From contig NZ_CH672416.1 of NCBI RefSeq assembly GCF_000152905.1, positions 31,398 to 95,397 on the forward strand: 64,000 nt of DNA, read 5' to 3'. This DNA is from Nitrobacter sp. Nb-311A (lineage in GTDB: Bacteria; Pseudomonadota; Alphaproteobacteria; Rhizobiales; Xanthobacteraceae). Positions 6,969 through 17,205 of the stretch are shown piece after piece. The stretch's first letter is position 1. Every line of letters starts with the position of its first letter. Position numbers and translations under genes: made by a program. Under the pieces are notes generated by a model. That model had not been told where the DNA came from. It did no database searches and saw nothing but the letters and a program-made list of their open reading frames with translations.

Positions 6969-9707
6969 GTGCCCTCGCGAAAACTGAGCACCTATCGCGA
7001 TAAACGTGACTTTACGAGAACCGCCGAGCCGAGCGGCGCAGCACGCGGCGCGCCCGCCAGGCAACTGCGGTTCGTGATCCAGAAGCACGATGCCACCCGG
7101 CTGCATTACGATTTCCGCCTTGAGTATGACGGGGTGTTCAAATCCTGGGCTGTGACGCGAGGCCCCTCGCTCGACCCCGGCGAGAAGCGGTTGGCTGTCG
7201 AGGTGGAGGATCACCCGCTCGACTATGGCGACTTCGAAGGCACCATCCCGAAAGGCCAGTATGGCGGCGGCACGGTGGAAATCTGGGATCGCGGCTACTG
7301 GTACGCCGATGATCCGGCGAAGGGCCTCGCCAAGGGCAACCTTAAATTCGCGCTGATGGGCGAGAAGCTCAAAGGCGAATGGGTGCTGGTGCGCATGAAG
7401 CACGACCGCAGCGACGGAAAGCGCAAAAACTGGCTGTTGATCAAGCACCGCGACGATTACGCCAGGCCGGGCGACGGCGAGGACGTGCTGAAGCAGGACC
7501 GTTCGGTCGCATCAAACCGGACCCTCGAACAGATCGCCAAGGGCAAGGGCAAGGCGCCGGAGCCTTTCATGATGACCAGGCGGATCGCAGGCTCTGACGC
7601 AGTTTGGAATTCGAACAAGGGCGTTGCAGCGGAAGCGCGCGCCAGAACGAGGCGGCCGGCAAAGGCGAGCGCAAAGCCCGCTTCAACCCGCAAGACGGCG
7701 CACAAGAAGAGCGAACCACAAACAGCCAAGGCTCGCGCGATCAAGGGCAAGATGCCGGACTTTGCGGAACTTCAGCTTTGCGAAGCGGCAGCACGTCCGC
7801 CCTCGGCGGATGGTTGGGTGCATGAGATCAAGTTCGACGGCTATCGCATCCAGATGCGAGTCAAGAGTGGCAACGTCACGCTCAAGACCCGAAAGGGCCT
7901 TGACTGGACCGACAAGTTTTCAGCCATCGCAAAGGCGGCCGCGAAACTGCCGGACGCCATCATCGATGGCGAGATCGTCGCGCTCAACGCGAATGGCGAT
8001 CCGGATTTCCCGGCGATGCAGGCGGCGCTGTCCGAAGGCAAGACGGATAACCTCGCGTTCTTCGCATTCGACCTGCTCTTCGCCGACGGCAAGGATCTGC
8101 GCCCGCTGTCGCTGCTGGCGCGCAAGAACCGTCTTCGCAAGCTGCTTGGTCGCTCTGCAAGATCCGACCGCGCATCGATCCGCTACGTGGAGCATTTCGA
8201 GGTGAACGGCGAACACATGCTCGCAACAGCGCGCGATTCCGGCCTCGAAGGAATCATTTCCAAACGCGTCGACGCGCCTTATCGCGCCGGCCGCGGCGGT
8301 AACTGGGTCAAAACCAAGAGCCGCCCCGGGCATGAAGTCGTGATCGGCGGCTGGAAGACAACAGGCGACAAGTTCCGCTCGCTGATGGCCGGCGTCTATC
8401 ACGGCGACCACCTCGTCTATACCGGCATCGTCGGCACCGGCTACGGCGGCGATACCGTGAAACGCATCATGCCCGCATTAAAAGCGGTAGCTGCGTCGAG
8501 AAGTCCATTCTCTGGCAAGAATGCGCCGGCGGGCGGCCGTAACGTTCATTGGCTGAAACCTGAACTGGTCGCCGAAATCGAATTCGCCGGTTGGACCAAT
8601 GATGGCATGGTCCGGCAGGCGGCCTTCAAGGGGCTGCGGATGGACAAGCCGGCACGCGAGGTCAGGGCGGAGATGCCGACCCGCGCGGCGGCCCCAAAAC
8701 TTGACAAGACAAAGCTCGAGGCAACACCGCCCGACGCGAGAGCCACACCAGCAACGCGCACCGACACGACGAGAGCACGGCAACCTCGCGCTGCTGCGGC
8801 GCGCGACCGCTCGACCGTGATGGGTGTTGTGATATCGCATCCGGATAAAGCGCTGTGGCCGGATGCGGGGGACAAGCAGCCGGTCACCAAGCGCGATCTT
8901 GCAACCTACATGGAAACGGTAGGCGGCTGGATGATCGGCCACATCCGCGGACGGCCGTGTTCGATCGTGCGCGCCCCGGATGGCATCGACGGCGAGACGT
9001 TCTTCCAGCGCCACGCCATGCCCGGCCTGTCGGACCTGGTGACGCAAGCGAAGGTGTCAGGGGACCGGAAGCCATATCTACAGATCGACCGCATCGAGGC
9101 ATTGGCCGCGGTGGCGCAGATCGGCGGCATCGAACTGCATCCGTGGAATTGCGCGCCCAACGAATACACGGTGCCGGGACGGCTGGTATTCGACCTCGAC
9201 CCCGCGCCGGACGTTGCATTCCCCGGCGTGATCGCTGCCGCCAAGGAGCTGAAGCAGCGGCTCGAGGCGCTCGGGCTCGAAACATTCTGCAAGACCACCG
9301 GCGGCAAGGGCCTGCACGTCATCACGCCGCTTGCAATCAGGCAAAAAGACGGATTGAACTGGAAGCAGGCCAAGATGTTCGCCCAGACCGTTTGCGAACA
9401 GATGGCCACCGACGCACCCGACAAGTATCTCGTCAACATGTCGAAGAAGCAGCGCGAGGGTAAGATCTTTCTCGACTATCTTCGCAACGATGCCAAGTCG
9501 ACTGCGGTCGCGCCGCTGTCGCCCCGGGCGCGATCAGGCGCCACCGTATCCATGCCGCTGAACTGGTCGCAGGTGAAAGCCAGCCTCGATCCGAAACGCT
9601 TTACGCTCCGCACCGCGCCCGATCTCCTGAAAAGAAGCAAGGCATGGGCGGACTATGACAGGGCTGCGCGTTCTCTAACCACCGCAATCGGCAGGCTCGT
9701 GCGATGA
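6969..9707 (+). CDS. ligD: Multifunctional DNA ligase D (phosphoesterase-ligase-polymerase)
   Basis: End-joining enzyme of 912 residues with all three LigD activities in the Pseudomonas order. The 3'-phosphoesterase domain (about 1-190) shows HDATRLHYDFRLE with His40, His46 and Asp48. The ATP-dependent ligase domain (about 250-560) has HEIKFDGYR with the adenylated lysine near residue 288. The primase-like polymerase domain (about 610-900) has RLVFDLDPAPD with the metal-binding aspartates near 743 and CKTTGGKGLHV. Ala/Lys/Arg-rich linkers join the domains. The start is a GTG at 6969. It works with Ku to trim, fill and seal breaks. Its stop overlaps the arginase start (ATGA). Confidence 0.96.
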   Translation: MPSRKLSTYRDKRDFTRTAEPSGAARGAPARQLRFVIQKHDATRLHYDFRLEYDGVFKSWAVTRGPSLDPGEKRLAVEVEDHPLDYGDFEGTIPKGQYGGGTVEIWDRGYWYADDPAKGLAKGNLKFALMGEKLKGEWVLVRMKHDRSDGKRKNWLLIKHRDDYARPGDGEDVLKQDRSVASNRTLEQIAKGKGKAPEPFMMTRRIAGSDAVWNSNKGVAAEARARTRRPAKASAKPASTRKTAHKKSEPQTAKARAIKGKMPDFAELQLCEAAARPPSADGWVHEIKFDGYRIQMRVKSGNVTLKTRKGLDWTDKFSAIAKAAAKLPDAIIDGEIVALNANGDPDFPAMQAALSEGKTDNLAFFAFDLLFADGKDLRPLSLLARKNRLRKLLGRSARSDRASIRYVEHFEVNGEHMLATARDSGLEGIISKRVDAPYRAGRGGNWVKTKSRPGHEVVIGGWKTTGDKFRSLMAGVYHGDHLVYTGIVGTGYGGDTVKRIMPALKAVAASRSPFSGKNAPAGGRNVHWLKPELVAEIEFAGWTNDGMVRQAAFKGLRMDKPAREVRAEMPTRAAAPKLDKTKLEATPPDARATPATRTDTTRARQPRAAAARDRSTVMGVVISHPDKALWPDAGDKQPVTKRDLATYMETVGGWMIGHIRGRPCSIVRAPDGIDGETFFQRHAMPGLSDLVTQAKVSGDRKPYLQIDRIEALAAVAQIGGIELHPWNCAPNEYTVPGRLVFDLDPAPDVAFPGVIAAAKELKQRLEALGLETFCKTTGGKGLHVITPLAIRQKDGLNWKQAKMFAQTVCEQMATDAPDKYLVNMSKKQREGKIFLDYLRNDAKSTAVAPLSPRARSGATVSMPLNWSQVKASLDPKRFTLRTAPDLLKRSKAWADYDRAARSLTTAIGRLVR

Positions 9708-10675
9708 CGAACATGACGGGGAACCCAAAGGTTGCGCTGCTCGGCGTTCCCATCGACATGGGCGCATCACAACGCGGCACATTGATGGGGCCGGCCGCGC
9801 TGCGCACCGCAGGCATCACGCCGGTGCTGGAGAGCCTGGGCATCGATCTGGCGGATCACGGCGACATCTCCATCGCCCGGCTCGCGCCGGCAACCGACGC
9901 AATTCCCGCCAAGGCCAACAACTACCGCGATATCCAGGCATGGATCCGCGCGCTGAGCCCGCGCGCTTATGATCTGGCGAAGTCCGGCGCGATCCCGATC
10001 TTCCTTGGCGGCGACCACAGCCTGTCGATGGGCTCGATCAACGGCGTCGCGCGCTATTGGCATGAACAGGGACGCGAACTGTTCGTGCTGTGGCTCGACG
10101 CTCACGCCGACTACAATACGCCGCTGACGACCATGACCGCCAACATGCACGGCATGTCCGCCGCTTTTGTCTGCGGCGAGGCCGGACTTGACGGCCTGCT
10201 CGGCGACGAACCGCGCGCCTCTATCACGCCCGCTCATCTAGATCTGTTCGGTATCCATTCAATCGACCCGCTCGAGAAAAAGCTGGTGCAGGACCGCCGC
10301 ATCGCGATCGCTGACATGCGCGCGATCGATGAGTTCGGCGTGGCCGTCTTGATTCATCGCGTCATCGAGCGTGTCAGGGCGCGCAACGGCGTGCTGCATG
10401 TCAGTTTCGATCTCGACGTCCTGGATCCCGGCATCGCACCCGGCGTCGGCACCACCGTTCCGGGAGGAGCGACCTATCGCGAGGCTCATCTGGTCATGGA
10501 ATTGCTGTATGATTCCGGCCTGGTTGGTTCGGTGGATATCGTCGAACTCAACCCGTTTCTCGACGAGCGCGGGCGGACGGCGCGGGTTGCGGTGGAATTG
10601 ATCGCCAGCCTGTTCGGGCAGCAGATCACCGACCGCCCGACTCCGAGCAATGCGCTGGAGCCGGACAGAAGGTGA
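9704..10675 (+). CDS. rocF: Arginase
   Basis: Mn-dependent hydrolase of 323 residues converting arginine to ornithine and urea. Motifs GGDHSLSMGS (about 102), WLDAHADYNT (about 130), NMHGM and SFDLDVLDPGIAPG (about 234) carry the two-manganese ligands, and VDIVELNP closes the core. The N-terminal VALLGVPIDMGASQRG is the usual arginase start, which separates it from agmatinases. The start codon overlaps the ligD stop by four bases, so the two genes are probably translationally coupled although their functions appear unrelated. Confidence 0.93.
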   Translation: MTNMTGNPKVALLGVPIDMGASQRGTLMGPAALRTAGITPVLESLGIDLADHGDISIARLAPATDAIPAKANNYRDIQAWIRALSPRAYDLAKSGAIPIFLGGDHSLSMGSINGVARYWHEQGRELFVLWLDAHADYNTPLTTMTANMHGMSAAFVCGEAGLDGLLGDEPRASITPAHLDLFGIHSIDPLEKKLVQDRRIAIADMRAIDEFGVAVLIHRVIERVRARNGVLHVSFDLDVLDPGIAPGVGTTVPGGATYREAHLVMELLYDSGLVGSVDIVELNPFLDERGRTARVAVELIASLFGQQITDRPTPSNALEPDRR

Positions 10676-10777
10676 ATGCGCGGCAGCATGACGGACATCA
10701 TGCGATGCGGCGGACATCCGCGCCGAGAGCGTTGATGCGCGCGAGCGACAGAGTGCCCGCGGTGTTGATGGGCAGAC

Positions 10778-12391
10778 CTACGCCGCCGCCTTGACCGCCG
10801 GGGCGGCGGCCTTGACCTCGGCATCAACATCGTTTTCGAACTTGGCGAAATTCTGCTGGAACATGCCGATCAGCGCGCGCGCCGTCCTGTCGAACTCGAT
10901 CTTGTCGGCCCAGGTTTTGACCGGATCGAGGATATGCGGCTCGACGCCGGGCACCGACGTCGGGACTGCGAACCCGAAATACCTGTCGTTGTGAAACTCA
11001 ACGCCGCGCAAGGAGCCGTCGAGCGCCGCACCGAGCAGAGCGCGCGTCACCTTGATCGGCATGCGCCGGCCTGTCCCGTATTTACCGCCGGTCCAACCGG
11101 TGTTCACCAGCCAGCAATCGACCTTGTGCCTGGCGATCAAGGCGCGCAGCATACTGCCGTAGACGCCGGGGTCGCGCGGCAGGAACGGCGAGCCGAAGCA
11201 GGTGGAGAATTCAGGTTGCGGCTCGTTGCCGAGGTCGCGTTCGGTTCCCGCTACCTTGGCCGTGTAACCCGACAGAAAATGATACATGGCCTGCGCCGGC
11301 GTCAGCCTGGCGATAGGCGGCAATACGCCGAAGGCGTCGGCGGCCAACATAACCAGATTTTTCGGCTGGCCGGCACAACCTGTCAAAGACGCGTTCGGAA
11401 TGAATTCGAGCGGATAGGCCGAACGCGTGTTCTCGGTCTTCGAGCCGTCGTTGAAATCGGGTATCCGCGTGAATTCGTCATGCACGACATTTTCAAGGAC
11501 TGCGCCAAAGCGTTTCGAAGCGGCGTAAATCTCGGGCTCGGCCTCCTGCGACAGCCTGATGCATTTAGCGTAGCATCCCCCTTCAAAATTGAAGATCCCG
11601 TCCTTGCTCCAGCCGTGCTCGTCGTCGCCGATCAGGGTGCGTCTGGGATCGGCTGACAGCGTGGTTTTGCCCGTTCCGGAGAGCCCGAAGAAGATTGCGC
11701 TGTCGCCGTCGGGGCCGACATTGGCCGAACAGTGCATCGGCAGCACGTCCTTGTCGGGCAGATGATAGTTCAGCGTGGTGAAGATACTTTTCTTCATCTC
11801 GCCGGCATAATGAGAGCCGCCTATCAAAATGATCTTGCGGGTGAAGTCGATGGCCACAACGTTCTCCGAGCGGACGCCGTGCCGTTCGGGATCGGCGCGG
11901 AAGCTCGGCAAGTCGATGACGGTCAGTTCAGGTACGAAGTCAGCAAGTTCCGATGTCTCGGGCCGGCGCAGCAAGGTGCGAATAAAAAGCGAATGCCAGG
12001 CCAATTCGGTGAAAACGCGGGTCTTGATCCGGAAATTCGGATCGGCGCCGCCATACAGGTCCTGCGCGAACAGCGTCATGTTCGCGGCGTGCGCCAGAAA
12101 GTCGGAATACAGCTCGGCGAATTGGTCGGGCGTCATCGACTGGTTGCCGGCCCACCAGATATTCTTGTCGGTGACCGTATCGCGGACCGCGAACTTATCC
12201 TTGGGGCTACGGCCGGTGAAGACGCCGGTTTCCGCGCATAGCGCGCCATCCGCGTTCACCATCGCCTCGCCCGAGCGTAGCGCATGCTCGTAAAGCTGCG
12301 GCGTACCTAAATTCCAGTACACGGCCTTGAGATTTTTGAGGCCGAACTTATCGGCGCCGAAGGCGCCGTTACGCACGCCTATCTCAGGCAC
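10778..12391 (-). CDS. pckA: Phosphoenolpyruvate carboxykinase (ATP)
   Basis: Gluconeogenic enzyme converting oxaloacetate and ATP to PEP and CO2. Motifs include [13 protein letters not shown], the P-loop [25 protein letters not shown] and [17 protein letters not shown], the substrate and nucleotide sites of ATP-type PEPCK. About 537 residues. I take the GTG at 12391 as the start because GAGGAGGAG lies 7 bases before it; a GTG at 12415 would add eight residues encoded by the ribosome-binding site itself. In rhizobia pckA lies next to chvI-chvG and is under ChvI influence; here a HugZ-like gene lies between, and chvI reads the other way. Confidence 0.96.
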   Translation of the reverse strand: MPEIGVRNGAFGADKFGLKNLKAVYWNLGTPQLYEHALRSGEAMVNADGALCAETGVFTGRSPKDKFAVRDTVTDKNIWWAGNQSMTPDQFAELYSDFLAHAANMTLFAQDLYGGADPNFRIKTRVFTELAWHSLFIRTLLRRPETSELADFVPELTVIDLPSFRADPERHGVRSENVVAIDFTRKIILIGGSHYAGEMKKSIFTTLNYHLPDKDVLPMHCSANVGPDGDSAIFFGLSGTGKTTLSADPRRTLIGDDEHGWSKDGIFNFEGGCYAKCIRLSQEAEPEIYAASKRFGAVLENVVHDEFTRIPDFNDGSKTENTRSAYPLEFIPNASLTGCAGQPKNLVMLAADAFGVLPPIARLTPAQAMYHFLSGYTAKVAGTERDLGNEPQPEFSTCFGSPFLPRDPGVYGSMLRALIARHKVDCWLVNTGWTGGKYGTGRRMPIKVTRALLGAALDGSLRGVEFHNDRYFGFAVPTSVPGVEPHILDPVKTWADKIEFDRTARALIGMFQQNFAKFENDVDAEVKAAAPAVKAAA

Positions 12392-12509
12392 GGAAAACTC
12401 CTCCTCGTCGAACACCCATCGCGGGACGCCATCATAGCCAATCGTGCCTCCGCAGCGATGGTCTCAATTATAGCCGTCCCGAGCCGGCACCGATCAAGGC
12501 CGAACTCGT

Positions 12510-13247
12510 CTAGCCGATCGCGCGGGCCTTATCCGCCAATTCTTTCAAAACGACGCGAAGCTCGGCCGGGTCGACGATCCGCCGTGGAAAATCCAGACGC
12601 AAGGCATCATGCTTGTCGGCACTCATATCCAGGCCGTCGGGATCGCAGCCGGTGCATCTCCAATCGGCCGCCTCCGCGCCGAGCAACCGCGTGGCATAAA
12701 GTTTCAGGGCGTCGCGATGATCGCCATTCATGTGGTCGATCGCATTTTGTTCAGCCGCAACCAGCGCCTCCGCACCCTCAAGGCTGGTCAGAACCTTTTC
12801 CGGCTTGAGATCGACGATCCGCCCGAAACCGGCGACCAGATGAACGCCGCTCAGCCGAATCCGAAAGAACGAAAAATCATTGAAATCCGCAAATCCCTCC
12901 GCCGATGGGTGAACGTTCAGATAACGTTTCCGCAAAACCGCCTTGAGTTCCCCATCCGCCTCCTCGGCGGTTCCCGCAACCATGATTCGCGAGCCTTCCA
13001 GGGGGTCCCCGGCTGCGCGTTCGTCCAGCATCAGCGACACCCTGGGGTCGGCGAGCAGATTTTTCGTATGCACCGCAAGGCGGGAAATCAGAAGAATTGG
13101 TGAGCCATCGTAATGACTTGCGACGTTTACAAGAGAGCAATAGGGGTCGCCGCTGCCAACCATCAAGGTCGCCAACGCGCCTTGCCGGCTCCGGCGCAGC
13201 AGTGATCGGGTCAGGTTTGCTGCTGTGAAATTGGCGGTCGGCTGCAT
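12510..13247 (-). CDS. HugZ-like FMN-binding split-barrel / DUF2470 protein
   Basis: Protein of 245 residues. The N-terminal half (about 10-150: LLRRSRQGALATL, PYCSLVNVASHYDGSPILLIS, NLLADPRVSLML) matches the pyridoxamine-phosphate-oxidase-like split barrel. The C-terminal part (AIDHMNGDHRDALKLYA) is the DUF2470/HugZ domain that contributes a haem-binding His in family members. Such proteins act in haem use or general redox chemistry; the substrate is not known here. It sits between pckA and the divergent chvI. Confidence 0.82.
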   Translation of the reverse strand: MQPTANFTAANLTRSLLRRSRQGALATLMVGSGDPYCSLVNVASHYDGSPILLISRLAVHTKNLLADPRVSLMLDERAAGDPLEGSRIMVAGTAEEADGELKAVLRKRYLNVHPSAEGFADFNDFSFFRIRLSGVHLVAGFGRIVDLKPEKVLTSLEGAEALVAAEQNAIDHMNGDHRDALKLYATRLLGAEAADWRCTGCDPDGLDMSADKHDALRLDFPRRIVDPAELRVVLKELADKARAIG

Positions 13248-13460
13248 GGCTTTAAGTCCTCAAATTTGAAAAAATCACCTTGTCAGGCTAAATTGCACAA
13301 CCGAACAGAGACGGAACGGTAGGGCCTTTCACACGTTTTCAGGAAACACGGTCACACTTCAGCCTCGCTTGCATTGCTCGTTGACTGCGTTCTTAAAGCC
13401 ACACCAACGGCAGACGGTCGAATTGTTCGCCTCTCGCCATCCGCTTCGGAAAGCAGGCAT

Positions 13461-14162
13461 ATGCCCACAATTGCTCTGGTCGATGACGACCGCAACATAC
13501 TCACATCGGTGTCGATCGCGCTTGAAGCCGAAGGCTATCGCATCATGACCTATACCGATGGTGCGTCGGCGCTCGACGGATTCCGCACCAGCCAGCCGGA
13601 CCTCGCGATCCTCGACATCAAGATGCCGCGCATGGACGGAATGGAGACACTGCGACGGCTGCGTCAGAAATCCGACCTGCCGGTTATTTTCCTCACCTCC
13701 AAAGACGAAGAGATCGATGAACTGTTCGGCCTCAAGATGGGTGCCGACGATTTCATCCGCAAGCCGTTCTCGCAACGGTTGCTGGTCGAGCGCGTCAAGG
13801 CGGTTTTGCGCCGGGCCTGCCCGAAAGATCCTGCCGCCGTGCCCAAGGAAAGCGACGCCAAGGCGCTCGACCGCGGCTTGCTGCGCATGGACCCGGAGCG
13901 TCACACCTGCACCTGGAAGAACGAGCCCGTCACCCTGACCGTTACGGAATTCCTGATTCTGCAAGCGCTGGCGACGCGTCCCGGCGTCGTCAAGAGTCGC
14001 AACGCGCTGATGGACGCCGCCTATGACGATCAGGTCTATGTCGACGATCGCACCATCGACAGCCACATCAAACGGCTGCGCAAGAAGTTCAAGGTCGTCG
14101 ACGACGACTTTGAAATGATCGAAACCCTCTACGGCGTGGGTTACCGCTTCAAGGAAACCTGA
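13461..14162 (+). CDS. chvI: Two-component response regulator ChvI
   Basis: OmpR-family regulator of 233 residues. The receiver domain [14 protein letters not shown] has the phosphorylated Asp52 in [13 protein letters not shown] and Lys in [14 protein letters not shown]. The winged-helix domain (about 140-230) contains [15 protein letters not shown] and YGVGYRFKE. The ATG at 13461 has GGAAAG seven bases upstream; earlier in-frame starts only add unlike sequence. It pairs with chvG downstream and regulates envelope, exopolysaccharide and central carbon genes, including pckA, in Agrobacterium and Sinorhizobium. Confidence 0.95.
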   Translation: MPTIALVDDDRNILTSVSIALEAEGYRIMTYTDGASALDGFRTSQPDLAILDIKMPRMDGMETLRRLRQKSDLPVIFLTSKDEEIDELFGLKMGADDFIRKPFSQRLLVERVKAVLRRACPKDPAAVPKESDAKALDRGLLRMDPERHTCTWKNEPVTLTVTEFLILQALATRPGVVKSRNALMDAAYDDQVYVDDRTIDSHIKRLRKKFKVVDDDFEMIETLYGVGYRFKET

Positions 14163-14190
14163 TAACCTCTCACTATGGAGCAGGCAGCCC

Positions 14191-14224
14191 GTGAACCGGA
14201 TGTGAAATGACACCTCCGGTTCAC
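14191..14224. terminator. Hairpin between chvI and chvG
   Basis: GTGAACCGGA (14191-14200) and TCCGGTTCAC (14215-14224) form a perfect 10-bp stem with a 14-base loop. No T-run follows, so it may attenuate transcription or stabilise mRNA rather than act as a full terminator. Confidence 0.5.
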
Positions 14225-14338
14225 TCCCGGTGCGATCGCGGGCAGTCGTCATCCGACCGCACTTTCAGCGATAAACGTGCAGCGTTGACGCGGGAATGAC
14301 GGCAATAGTGGATTTGGTGCAGCGGACAGTTTCAGTCA

Positions 14339-16156
14339 TTGCTTGATCGAACGCAGCCTGATTTTGATCCCGAGACCGAGGACACCTCACAGGTCCTCGC
14401 GGTGGAGAGTTTTGCCGATCAGGCCGAACGGACGCCGCACTGGCAACGGCCGCTTGGCTGGCTGAGGCGCGCGGGGCAGTTTCTTTTCACGCTCAGCTTT
14501 TCGAGCCTGACCCGCCGCATCGTGTCGCTGAATCTGGCCGGCCTGATCGCGCTGGTCGCCAGCATTCTCTATCTCTCGCAATTCCGCGCCGGCCTGATCG
14601 ATGCCCGCGCGCAAAGCCTGCTGGTGCAGGGCGAGATCATAGCAAGCGCCATTGCCGCGTCGGCCACGGTCGAGACCAACACGATTACCATCGATCCCGA
14701 TCGCCTGCTCGATCTCAAGCCCGGCGAGAGCTACGGCGCACCAGACGAAATTTCAGGGCTGGACTTTCCAATCAATCCCGAGCGCGTCGCTCCCGTGCTG
14801 CGGCGGCTGATCTCTCCGACCAAGACCCGGGCGCGCATCTACGATCGCGACGGAGTCCTGATTCTCGACAGCCGCAGCCTTTTCCGCCGCGGCGACGTCA
14901 TACGTTTCGAACTGCCGCCCCCGACCGACGTCAAGCCGGGTTTCATAGAGCGCACCACGATCGCGATCCGCACCTGGCTCAATCGCGGCGATCTTCCGCT
15001 CTATCGCGAACTCGGCCCCGAAAACGGCAACGGCTATCAGGAGGTCGCGCAGTCGTTACGGGGCGGGAAATCCAGCATGGTGCGCATCAACGACCGGGGC
15101 GAAATCATCGTCTCGGTCGCCGTTCCGGTCGAGCGACCGCGCTCCACCATTTTCGGCTCGCTGATGCTGTCCACGCAAGGCGACGATATCGACCAGATGG
15201 TCACGGCGGAGCGGCTGGCGATTCTGAAAGTATTCGGCGTCGCCATGATCGTCATGATCGTGCTGTCGCTGCTGCTCGCCAGCACCATCGCCGGACCGGT
15301 GCGGCGGCTTGCAGACAGCGCGGAGCGGGTTCGGCGCCGGATCAAGACGCGCATCGAGATTCCCGACTTCACCCGCCGCCGCGATGAAATCGGCCATCTG
15401 TCCGGAGCGCTTCGCGACATGACCGACGCGCTCTACAACCGCATCGAGGCGATCGAGACTTTCGCCGCCGACGTTTCTCATGAACTGAAAAATCCCCTGA
15501 CCTCGCTGCGCTCCGCGGTGGAGACACTGCCGCTCGCAAAAACCGACACCAGCCGCAGCCGGCTCCTGGAAGTGATCGAGCACGATGTCCGCCGTCTTGA
15601 TCGACTGATCTCCGACATTTCCGACGCAAGCCGGCTCGACGCCGAGTTGCAACGGCAGGACGAGGCGCCCGTCGACATCCGGCGCCTTTTGACCACGCTG
15701 ACGTCGGCCGCGAACGAAACCAAGCTCGGCCACGACATCAGCGTCGATGTGCGCTTCGAAGGTGCCCGCAACGACATCTTCTCGGTGCCGGGCCATGATT
15801 TGCGACTGGGACAGGTGATTTCCAACCTCCTGACCAATGCACAATCGTTTTCGAAATCGGGCGGCCGTGTGCGCATCGTGTGCCGCCGCCTGAAATCCGA
15901 AATCGAGATCGTCGTGGACGACGACGGTCCCGGCATTCGCCCGGATGCGCTGGAGCGCGTGTTCGAACGCTTCTATACCGACCGGCCTCACCAGGGCTTC
16001 GGTCAGAATTCGGGGCTTGGCCTTTCGATCTCCAAGCAGATCATCGAAGCGCATCGCGGACGCATCTGGGCTGAAAACCGCCCCGGAGTGACTGATCCCC
16101 ACGGCGATACCCGGATCGCGGGCGCGCGTTTCATTGTCCGGCTTCCCGCCACATGA
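14339..16156 (+). CDS. chvG: Sensor histidine kinase ChvG
   Basis: Inner-membrane kinase of 605 residues for ChvI. Two membrane helices flank a periplasmic sensor: IVSLNLAGLIALVASILYL (about 60-80) and VFGVAMIVMIVLSLLLAS (about 300-320). A HAMP domain follows, then the H-box DVSHELKNPLTSL with the phosphorylated His near 380, and the ATPase motifs QVISNLLTNAQSF, VDDDGPGI and GLGLSISKQI. The start is TTG at 14339, giving MLDRTQPDFDPE. In relatives it is held inactive by the periplasmic protein ExoR. Its stop overlaps the hprK start (ATGA). Confidence 0.94.
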   Translation: MLDRTQPDFDPETEDTSQVLAVESFADQAERTPHWQRPLGWLRRAGQFLFTLSFSSLTRRIVSLNLAGLIALVASILYLSQFRAGLIDARAQSLLVQGEIIASAIAASATVETNTITIDPDRLLDLKPGESYGAPDEISGLDFPINPERVAPVLRRLISPTKTRARIYDRDGVLILDSRSLFRRGDVIRFELPPPTDVKPGFIERTTIAIRTWLNRGDLPLYRELGPENGNGYQEVAQSLRGGKSSMVRINDRGEIIVSVAVPVERPRSTIFGSLMLSTQGDDIDQMVTAERLAILKVFGVAMIVMIVLSLLLASTIAGPVRRLADSAERVRRRIKTRIEIPDFTRRRDEIGHLSGALRDMTDALYNRIEAIETFAADVSHELKNPLTSLRSAVETLPLAKTDTSRSRLLEVIEHDVRRLDRLISDISDASRLDAELQRQDEAPVDIRRLLTTLTSAANETKLGHDISVDVRFEGARNDIFSVPGHDLRLGQVISNLLTNAQSFSKSGGRVRIVCRRLKSEIEIVVDDDGPGIRPDALERVFERFYTDRPHQGFGQNSGLGLSISKQIIEAHRGRIWAENRPGVTDPHGDTRIAGARFIVRLPAT

Positions 16157-16650
16157 GCGCGTCGTCAGCTCAGACGATCCACGGCTCCGCGGTTCTGGTG
16201 GGAGATCGCGCCGTTCTGATCCGCGGCCCCTCGGGTGCCGGAAAGTCGCGCCTTGCCTTCGACCTCATTCTCGCCGGCCGCAGCGGCCAGCTCCCGGTAA
16301 CGACGCTGGTCGGTGATGACCGCCTCTTCGTGACGCCGCTCCGCGACAGACTCCTCGTCAGACCGCCGCCTGAACTTGAGGGAATGATAGAAATCCGTGG
16401 TCTCGGGATTCGCCGCTGCGCCTTTGTCGCGGAGGCGCCGGTCAGCCTCGTGATCGATCTCGAGGCGCCCGACGCAGAGCGCCTGCCGCCGCCGGAAGCG
16501 CTGCGAACCACCCTTTTGGACGTCGAACTGGCGCGAATCCCGGTTGCTGTCGGCTTTTCGCCAATCCCGATCGCCATCGCCGCGCTAACGACTATCCCAG
16601 GTTGCACCGACGCGCGGCCGGCACCCGATTGCCGGAAGAAATCCGGATAA
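16153..16650 (+). CDS. hprK: Short HPr kinase/phosphorylase
   Basis: Protein of 165 residues corresponding only to the C-terminal catalytic domain of Bacillus HprK (about 310 residues), as is normal in alphaproteobacteria. Walker A GPSGAGKS lies at 25-32; IEIRGLGIRR is the HprK signature loop. It phosphorylates the regulatory serine of HPr and so links carbon or nitrogen status to the PTS. It overlaps chvG by four bases and precedes the EIIA and HPr genes. Confidence 0.93.
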   Translation: MSASSAQTIHGSAVLVGDRAVLIRGPSGAGKSRLAFDLILAGRSGQLPVTTLVGDDRLFVTPLRDRLLVRPPPELEGMIEIRGLGIRRCAFVAEAPVSLVIDLEAPDAERLPPPEALRTTLLDVELARIPVAVGFSPIPIAIAALTTIPGCTDARPAPDCRKKSG

Positions 16651-16803
16651 CCATATAGATTCCACGATTGCCACGGAGTAAACCGCCAAGCCCGGGAGCG
16701 CTTTTTAAGGGAAAAAATCCCCGCGCCCTCTTGCGTGAGGGCTCCGGATGGTCAAAGTGACCCGTTCGTGCGGTGCACCAAAAGCACCCGCGAGGAGTTG
16801 TCA

Positions 16804-17205
16804 ATGATTGGTCTGGTACTTGTGACCCACGGGCGCCTCGCCGACGAATTCAAGGCCGCGCTTGAACACGTAATGGGCCCGCAAAAGCAAATCGAAGCCA
16901 TTACCATCGGCGCCGAGGATGACGCCGACCTGTGCCGGAGCGATATCATCGAAGCCGTCAACCGGGTCGACAGCGGCGACGGGGTCGCCATTCTGACGGA
17001 TATGTTCGGCGGCACGCCTTCAAACCTCGCGATCTCCTGCATGAGCCGGCCCAAGGTCGAGGTGCTCGCGGGAATCAATCTTCCGATGCTGGTCAAGCTC
17101 GCCAAGGTGCGCGAGGAACGCACGCTGCCCGACGCCATCGCGATGGCGCAGGAGGCCGGGCGTAAATACGTGACGATCGCCAGCCGGGTGCTTGCCGGCA
17201 AATGA
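16804..17205 (+). CDS. PTS system EIIA, mannose family
   Basis: Protein of 133 residues, MIGLVLVTHGRLADEF, with the phosphorylated His9, and GVAILTDMFGGTPSNLA as in EIIA-Man proteins. No sugar EIIB/EIIC is nearby; in Rhizobiales this EIIA takes phosphate from HPr in a regulatory PTS. GAGGAG lies 8 bases before the ATG. The region between hprK and this gene carries a possible promoter. It overlaps the HPr gene by four bases. Confidence 0.93.
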   Translation: MIGLVLVTHGRLADEFKAALEHVMGPQKQIEAITIGAEDDADLCRSDIIEAVNRVDSGDGVAILTDMFGGTPSNLAISCMSRPKVEVLAGINLPMLVKLAKVREERTLPDAIAMAQEAGRKYVTIASRVLAGK

